From positions 1 through 64,000 of the forward strand of contig CAJUCA010000003.1 in NCBI GenBank assembly GCA_910585265.1: 64,000 nucleotides of DNA. Direction: 5' to 3'. Position 1 is the first letter of the stretch. The number at the start of each line of letters is the position of its first letter. Under the pieces are notes generated by a model that made no database searches, was not told the DNA's origin, and worked only from the letters and a program-made list of their open reading frames with translations. Source of the DNA: an uncultured Oscillospiraceae bacterium (GTDB lineage Bacteria > Bacillota > Clostridia > Oscillospirales > Oscillospiraceae). A program made the translations under genes and the position numbers. Below, piece after piece: positions 59,739 to 64,000 of the stretch.

Positions 59739-61844
59739 ATGCTAAAGCGAATCCTGAACAACAGCATAGCTCTGTTTGTGGTGGTTGTGGTCATGTTCCT
59801 GTTCATCCCCCTCAACCCCATGATCCTGGATATCCTGCTGGTGGTGAACATCGGGCTGTCCATCATGATCCTGATGATCACCATGAACATCGCGGAGGCG
59901 TTGGACTTCTCCATCTTCCCCTCCCTGCTGTTGATCACCACCCTGTTCCGGCTGGGGATGAACGTGTCCTCCACCCGGATGATCCTCACCACCGGCAACC
60001 CCGGCGAGGTGATCGCCCGGTTCGGCCAGCTGGTCACCGGCGGCGACATCGTGGTGGGCTTCGTGATCTTCTTCATCATCGTGCTGGTGCAGCTCATCGT
60101 TATCACCAAGGGCGCGGAGCGCGTGTCCGAGGTGGCCGCCCGGTTCACCCTGGACGCCATGCCCGGCAAGCAGATGGCCATCGACGCGGACCTGTCCTCC
60201 GGCCTGATTGACGAGCAGCAGGCCCGGGTCCGCCGGGAGAAGATCCAGAAGGAGGCCGACTTCTACGGCGCCATGGACGGCGCCACCAAGATCGTCAAGG
60301 GCGACTCCACCATGTCCATCGTGATCACGGTGATCAACCTCATCGGCGGACTGCTGATCGGGATGATCAGCCGTGGGATGGAGCCCGTGGAGGCCCTGAA
60401 CGAAATCTGCATCCTCACCATCGGCGACGGGCTGGTGTCCCAGATCCCGTCCCTGATGATTTCCACCGCCACCGGCATGATCGTCACCCGGTCCGTGTCC
60501 GACGGCAGCCTGAACACCGACGTGCTGGGCCAGTTCAAGGCCCAGCCCAGGGCCATCATGACCACCGGCGTGGTGCTGCTGATTCTGGCCGTGATCCCCA
60601 ACACCCCCACCATCCCCCTGGCGGTGGGCGGCGTGGCCCTGGTGGGCGGCGGGTTCTTCCTCATCCGGCAGATGAACGCCGTCAAGCAGGCGGAGGCCGC
60701 TGCGGCCCAGACCCCCGAGGAGGCCCCGGAGCTGGCCGCCCCCAGCGAGACGGATTACTACCGGGACATCAACAACGTGTATACCCTGCTGACTGTGGAG
60801 CCGGTGGAGATGGAGTTCGGCTACAGCCTCATTCCCATGGTGGACGAGGCCCACGGCGGCAAGCTCATCAGCCGGATCACCATCTTCCGGCGGCAGTACG
60901 CCCAGGATATGGGCTTCGTCATCCCCTCCATCCGCCTGCACGACTCCTCCGCCCTGGGCACCAACCAGTACGCCATCCGCATCAAGGGCGAGGTGGTGGC
61001 GGAGGGCGAGATCCTGGTGGACTACTACCTGGCGTTGGAGCCGCCCAACCCCCTGGGGGAGATCGACGGCATCGAGACCATCGAGCCCGCCTACGGCATC
61101 CCCTCCCGGTGGATTCTGCCGGAGAACAAGGAGATGGCGGAGATCTACGGCTACAACGTCATCGACCCCCTGTCCGTCATGCTGACCCATCTGGCGGAGA
61201 CGGTGAAAAAGCACGCCTACGAGCTGCTGAACCGGGCGGAGACCATCCGGCTGGCGGACAATCTGAAGCAGTCCTCTCCCGAGCTGGTGGAGGAGGCCAT
61301 CCCGGCCATCATCCCCTACGCCAAGCTGGAGAAGCTGCTGCGCAACCTCCTCCAGGAGGGGGTGCCCATCAAGGATCTGTCCACCATTGTGGAGACCGCC
61401 GCCGACGCCTTCGCCCAGGGCCGGGATCTGGACATGACCACCGAGCAGGTCCGGGGGGCCTTGGCCCGCACCATTACCCGCCGGTTCTGCGAGGACGGGC
61501 AGCTCCGGGTGATCACCCTGGACGCCGAGGTGGAGAAGAAGATCATCTCCTCCCTCACCCGGAACGAGCAGGGCGTCTATCTGGCCATGGGCCCGGAGCT
61601 GATGCAGTCCATCATCGCCCAGCTGGCGGAGCATTTGAAGAAGTTCGGGGACCTGTCCCAGACCCCCGTGATCCTGGTAAGCCAGGTGATTCGGGGCTAT
61701 TTCAGCAGGATGATCACCCAGTTCTATCCAAATGTGTATGTGCTTTCCTTTAACGAGATCACCAACAGCGTGCAGATCCAGGCCTTGGGCAACATCACCG
61801 CGGAGGCTCCCGCCATGGCGCAGAGAAGGGCGGTGGCCACATGA
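59739..61844 (+). CDS. flhA: Flagellar export apparatus protein FlhA
   Basis: 701 aa. N-terminal eight-helix membrane part (LFVVVVVMFLFIPLNPMILDILLVVNIGLS), conserved FHIPEP-type loop RFTLDAMPGKQMAIDADLSSGLID, and a C-terminal cytoplasmic docking domain. Its stop overlaps the fliA ATG, so no flhF or flhG gene separates them. Confidence 0.97.
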   Translation: MLKRILNNSIALFVVVVVMFLFIPLNPMILDILLVVNIGLSIMILMITMNIAEALDFSIFPSLLLITTLFRLGMNVSSTRMILTTGNPGEVIARFGQLVTGGDIVVGFVIFFIIVLVQLIVITKGAERVSEVAARFTLDAMPGKQMAIDADLSSGLIDEQQARVRREKIQKEADFYGAMDGATKIVKGDSTMSIVITVINLIGGLLIGMISRGMEPVEALNEICILTIGDGLVSQIPSLMISTATGMIVTRSVSDGSLNTDVLGQFKAQPRAIMTTGVVLLILAVIPNTPTIPLAVGGVALVGGGFFLIRQMNAVKQAEAAAAQTPEEAPELAAPSETDYYRDINNVYTLLTVEPVEMEFGYSLIPMVDEAHGGKLISRITIFRRQYAQDMGFVIPSIRLHDSSALGTNQYAIRIKGEVVAEGEILVDYYLALEPPNPLGEIDGIETIEPAYGIPSRWILPENKEMAEIYGYNVIDPLSVMLTHLAETVKKHAYELLNRAETIRLADNLKQSSPELVEEAIPAIIPYAKLEKLLRNLLQEGVPIKDLSTIVETAADAFAQGRDLDMTTEQVRGALARTITRRFCEDGQLRVITLDAEVEKKIISSLTRNEQGVYLAMGPELMQSIIAQLAEHLKKFGDLSQTPVILVSQVIRGYFSRMITQFYPNVYVLSFNEITNSVQIQALGNITAEAPAMAQRRAVAT

Positions 61845-62683
61845 GCACCGGGCTGGCGGAACGCAGCTACACCGAGGCCGAGATCGAGGCCATGGACACG
61901 CCCGACCTGCTCTCCCTCTACAAGCGGACCGGGGACGAGACGCTGAAATGGCCGCTGGTCCTGCGGTATGAGGGGCTGATCAAGAGCGCGGCCCTCCAGA
62001 TCCGGGGGGTGTACAGCAGCTTCGCCCAGGTGGACGACATCGTCAGCGAGGGGATTCTGACCCTGCTGACCTCCATTGACAAGTTTGACCCCGACAAGGG
62101 GATCAAGTTCGAGACCTACGTGGCCAAGCGGATCCGGGGGATGGTGATCGACCTGGCCCGGAAGCAGGACTGGCTGCCCCGGAACATCCGCCAGCGGGCC
62201 AAGGAGATCGACGCGGCGGTGTCCCATCTGGCCAACGAGCTGGGGCGGTTCCCCACCGATCAGGAGGTGGCGGGGCACCTGGGCATCGCCACCGACAAGT
62301 ACCAGAAGGAGGCCGCCCGGGTGGCGTTGTCCAACACCCTGTCCCTGGACGCGCTGATGGACGCGCGGGACATGGAGGGGGGACGCTTCGAGCTGTCCGA
62401 CCAGGACCCCAAGCTCCAGCCGGAGACGGTGCTGGAGGACCGGGAGCTCCAGGAGACGCTGGCGGCGGGGATCTCCTCCCTCCAGGAGAACGAGCAGATC
62501 GTCCTGTCCCTCTACTATGAGAAGAACCTCCACATGAAGGAGATCGCCCAGGTGATGGGAGTGAGCGAGCCCCGCATCTCCCAGATCCACTCCCGGGCCA
62601 TCCAGAAGCTCCGGGAGCACATGGGCGCGTATATGAACAGCGGGAGCCCCGCGAAAACCTCTAAAAAGCGGAAGAAGGCGTGA
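61841..62683 (+). CDS. fliA: Flagellar RNA polymerase sigma factor (sigma-28/SigD, FliA)
   Basis: 280-aa sigma factor. Region 2 (VDDIVSEGILTLLTSIDKFDPDKGIKFETYVAKRIRGMVIDLARKQDW), region 3 and region 4 (ENEQIVLSLYYEKNLHMKEIAQVMGVSEPRISQIHSRAIQKLR) are complete. It would transcribe late flagellar genes such as flagellin. It is translationally coupled to flhA and ends with a Lys-rich tail. Confidence 0.95.
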   Translation: MSTGLAERSYTEAEIEAMDTPDLLSLYKRTGDETLKWPLVLRYEGLIKSAALQIRGVYSSFAQVDDIVSEGILTLLTSIDKFDPDKGIKFETYVAKRIRGMVIDLARKQDWLPRNIRQRAKEIDAAVSHLANELGRFPTDQEVAGHLGIATDKYQKEAARVALSNTLSLDALMDARDMEGGRFELSDQDPKLQPETVLEDRELQETLAAGISSLQENEQIVLSLYYEKNLHMKEIAQVMGVSEPRISQIHSRAIQKLREHMGAYMNSGSPAKTSKKRKKA

Positions 62684-62687
62684 GAGA

Positions 62688-63437
62688 ATGTTCAAAGGCT
62701 TCTACAATCTGACCTCCGGAATGGTCACCCAGCAGCAGCACCTGAACGTGGTGGGCAACAACATGGTGAACGTGTCCACCGCGGGCTTCAAGGAGAGCCG
62801 CTACACCGCCACCACCTTTGACGACGTGATGTACGCCCGGGTGGGCAACCAGGAGAAGATCTATACCGACATCGGGCGGCAGAGCTACATCCGGGCCAAC
62901 AGCGAGATCTACGTGAACTACGAGCAGGGCGTGCCGGAGCCCACCAACATCCCCCTGGACTTCGCCATTCTGGGGGACGGGTTCTTCGCCATCCGGGGGG
63001 AGGACGGGAACCTGTCCTATACCCGGGCGGGCAGCTTCGCCCTGGACGGGGAGGGCTACCTGTGCTTCCCCGGCGTGGGCCGGGTGATGGACCCCAACGG
63101 ACAGCCCATCCTGCTGGAGACGGACAAGATCACCGCCGATGAACGGGGCGTCCTCCTCAACGAGAACGGCGGCTACATGGGCCAGGTGGGGGTGTTCGCC
63201 TTTGAGGACAACGAACAGCTGGTCCACAACGGCGGCGGCTTCTTCACCGGGGACGGTGCCCAGGCGGTGGAAAACCCCTCCCTGCTGTGGCGGTACGTGG
63301 AGCGGTCCAACGTGGAGCTGATCCGGCAGATGACCGACATGATCACCTGCCAGCGGGCCCTCCAGAGCTGCGCGTCGGTGACGAAGATGTATGACGAAGT
63401 CATGGGCCACGCGGCCAGCGACATCGGACGGATGTAA
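62688..63437 (+). CDS. Flagellar rod/hook-basal body protein (FlgF/FlgG type)
   Basis: 249 aa. YNLTSGMVTQQQHLNVVGNNMVNVSTAGFKESRYTAT opening, IPLDFAILGDGFFAIRGEDGNLSYTRAGSFALDGEGYL in the middle, and the C-terminal ERSNVELIRQMTDMITCQRALQSCASVTKMYDEV define a FlgE/F/G-type axial protein. Size points to the distal or proximal rod (FlgF/FlgG, FlhO-like). Confidence 0.9.
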   Translation: MFKGFYNLTSGMVTQQQHLNVVGNNMVNVSTAGFKESRYTATTFDDVMYARVGNQEKIYTDIGRQSYIRANSEIYVNYEQGVPEPTNIPLDFAILGDGFFAIRGEDGNLSYTRAGSFALDGEGYLCFPGVGRVMDPNGQPILLETDKITADERGVLLNENGGYMGQVGVFAFEDNEQLVHNGGGFFTGDGAQAVENPSLLWRYVERSNVELIRQMTDMITCQRALQSCASVTKMYDEVMGHAASDIGRM

Positions 63438-63450
63438 GGGGGTATGTGAG

Positions 63451-64000
63451 ATGAACCAATCCTTCTATATCGGCGCGGTGGGCGCGCAGCAGCAGCTCTA
63501 CCACCTGAACGTCCACGGCGACAACATCGCCAACGTGAACACCTACGGCTTCAAGGCCGACCGGAGCTACTTCACCGCCCTTATGTACCAGAATCACCGG
63601 GGTGCCCTGGACGGGCAGTATACGGAGCTGCCCATGGGCGTTGGCGCGCGTATGCTGATGACAGGCACGGATCACGGGCAGGCGGGCCCCGCCGACACCG
63701 GGCGGCTGCTGGACTACTACATCGAGGGGGAGGGCTTCTTCGGGCTGGTGGATCTGGCCACCGGGGACGTGACCTTCACCCGGAACGGGGCGTTCATGAT
63801 GTCCCAGCTGCAGCGGCCCACCGGCGAGGTGGACGAGAACGGCGAGCCCATCATGGAGACGATCTACGCCCTGGGGGACGACACGGGCCGGTTTGTCCTC
63901 AGCGAGGAGGGGGGGCTGATCCCCATCACCGACCCCAAGGAGGAGCTGCCCATCGGCATCTTCGACTTTGCAAACTACGACGGCATGGCCCGGCTGGACG
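63451..64000 (+). CDS. Flagellar rod/hook-basal body protein, 3' end outside the window
   Basis: Open frame from ATG 63451 to the window end (183 codons seen). The start MNQSFYIGAVGAQQQLYHLNVHGDNIANVNTYGFKADRSYF is the conserved N-terminal axial motif and IEGEGFFGLVDLATGDVTFTRNGAFM matches FlgF/FlgG proteins. Second member of a tandem rod gene pair with the preceding gene. A purine-rich AAGGGGG lies 9 nt upstream. Confidence 0.9.
   Translation, partial: MNQSFYIGAVGAQQQLYHLNVHGDNIANVNTYGFKADRSYFTALMYQNHRGALDGQYTELPMGVGARMLMTGTDHGQAGPADTGRLLDYYIEGEGFFGLVDLATGDVTFTRNGAFMMSQLQRPTGEVDENGEPIMETIYALGDDTGRFVLSEEGGLIPITDPKEELPIGIFDFANYDGMARLD

Overview
The window is high-GC, gene-dense DNA, mostly read on the plus strand, with many overlapping stop/start codons and frequent TTG/GTG starts. 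MurT/GatD-type genes, a CIRCE element, YycJ-RlmH neighbours, a FliY-type switch protein and FlbD all point to a Gram-positive Firmicute. My inference is a motile, high-GC member of the Clostridia (Oscillospiraceae-like); no rRNA or tRNA is present to confirm this.

Bases 1-18540 are housekeeping. They hold a DEAD-box helicase (5' end outside the window), a membrane-anchored metallophosphoesterase, mnmG, a GyrI-like ligand-binding protein, a divergent MurT/GatD pair, two GNAT acetyltransferases, a MarR regulator with an ABC exporter fusion, htpG under a CIRCE operator, murA, a YycJ-type metallohydrolase, rlmH and a small membrane protein. Several non-coding repeats lie between these genes: small elements with terminal inverted repeats, a 252-bp repeat, and tandem 66-67-bp units.

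Bases 18658-33019 hold a compact contractile-phage module of 14.4 kb: terminase subunits, decoration protein, capsid, portal, prohead protease, connectors, tail sheath, tail tube, a frameshifted tail chaperone, a LysM hub protein, and baseplate proteins in PBSX xkdP-xkdU order. It has no integrase, repressor, replication gene, lysis gene, fibre or recognisable tape measure. All its ORFs are open, and every repeat insertion falls between genes. This fits a domesticated particle or gene-transfer-agent-like element, or a partly decayed prophage. A strongly promoted, structured non-coding RNA candidate of about 300 nt (33148-33450) follows it.

Bases 33795-64000 hold an MreB/Mbl-type gene, a three-gene c-di-GMP phosphorelay (REC-HD-GYP-GGDEF regulator, Hpt protein, hybrid histidine kinase) and a long flagellar operon. 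The operon order is flgB-flgC-fliE-fliF-fliG-fliH-fliI-fliJ-fliK-flgD-TIGR02530-flgE-flbD-motA-motB-fliM-fliY-cheY-fliO-fliP-fliQ-fliR-flhB-flhA-fliA, then two FlgF/G-type rod or hook genes, the last running off the window. The regulator promoter and the flagellar promoter share an almost identical core, suggesting the two units are co-expressed. Notable points are a FliY with two intact CheC-type phosphatase sites and three internal FliM-like CheY-docking motifs, and the absence of fliL, flhF, flhG and the cheA/B/W/C/D block from their usual places.
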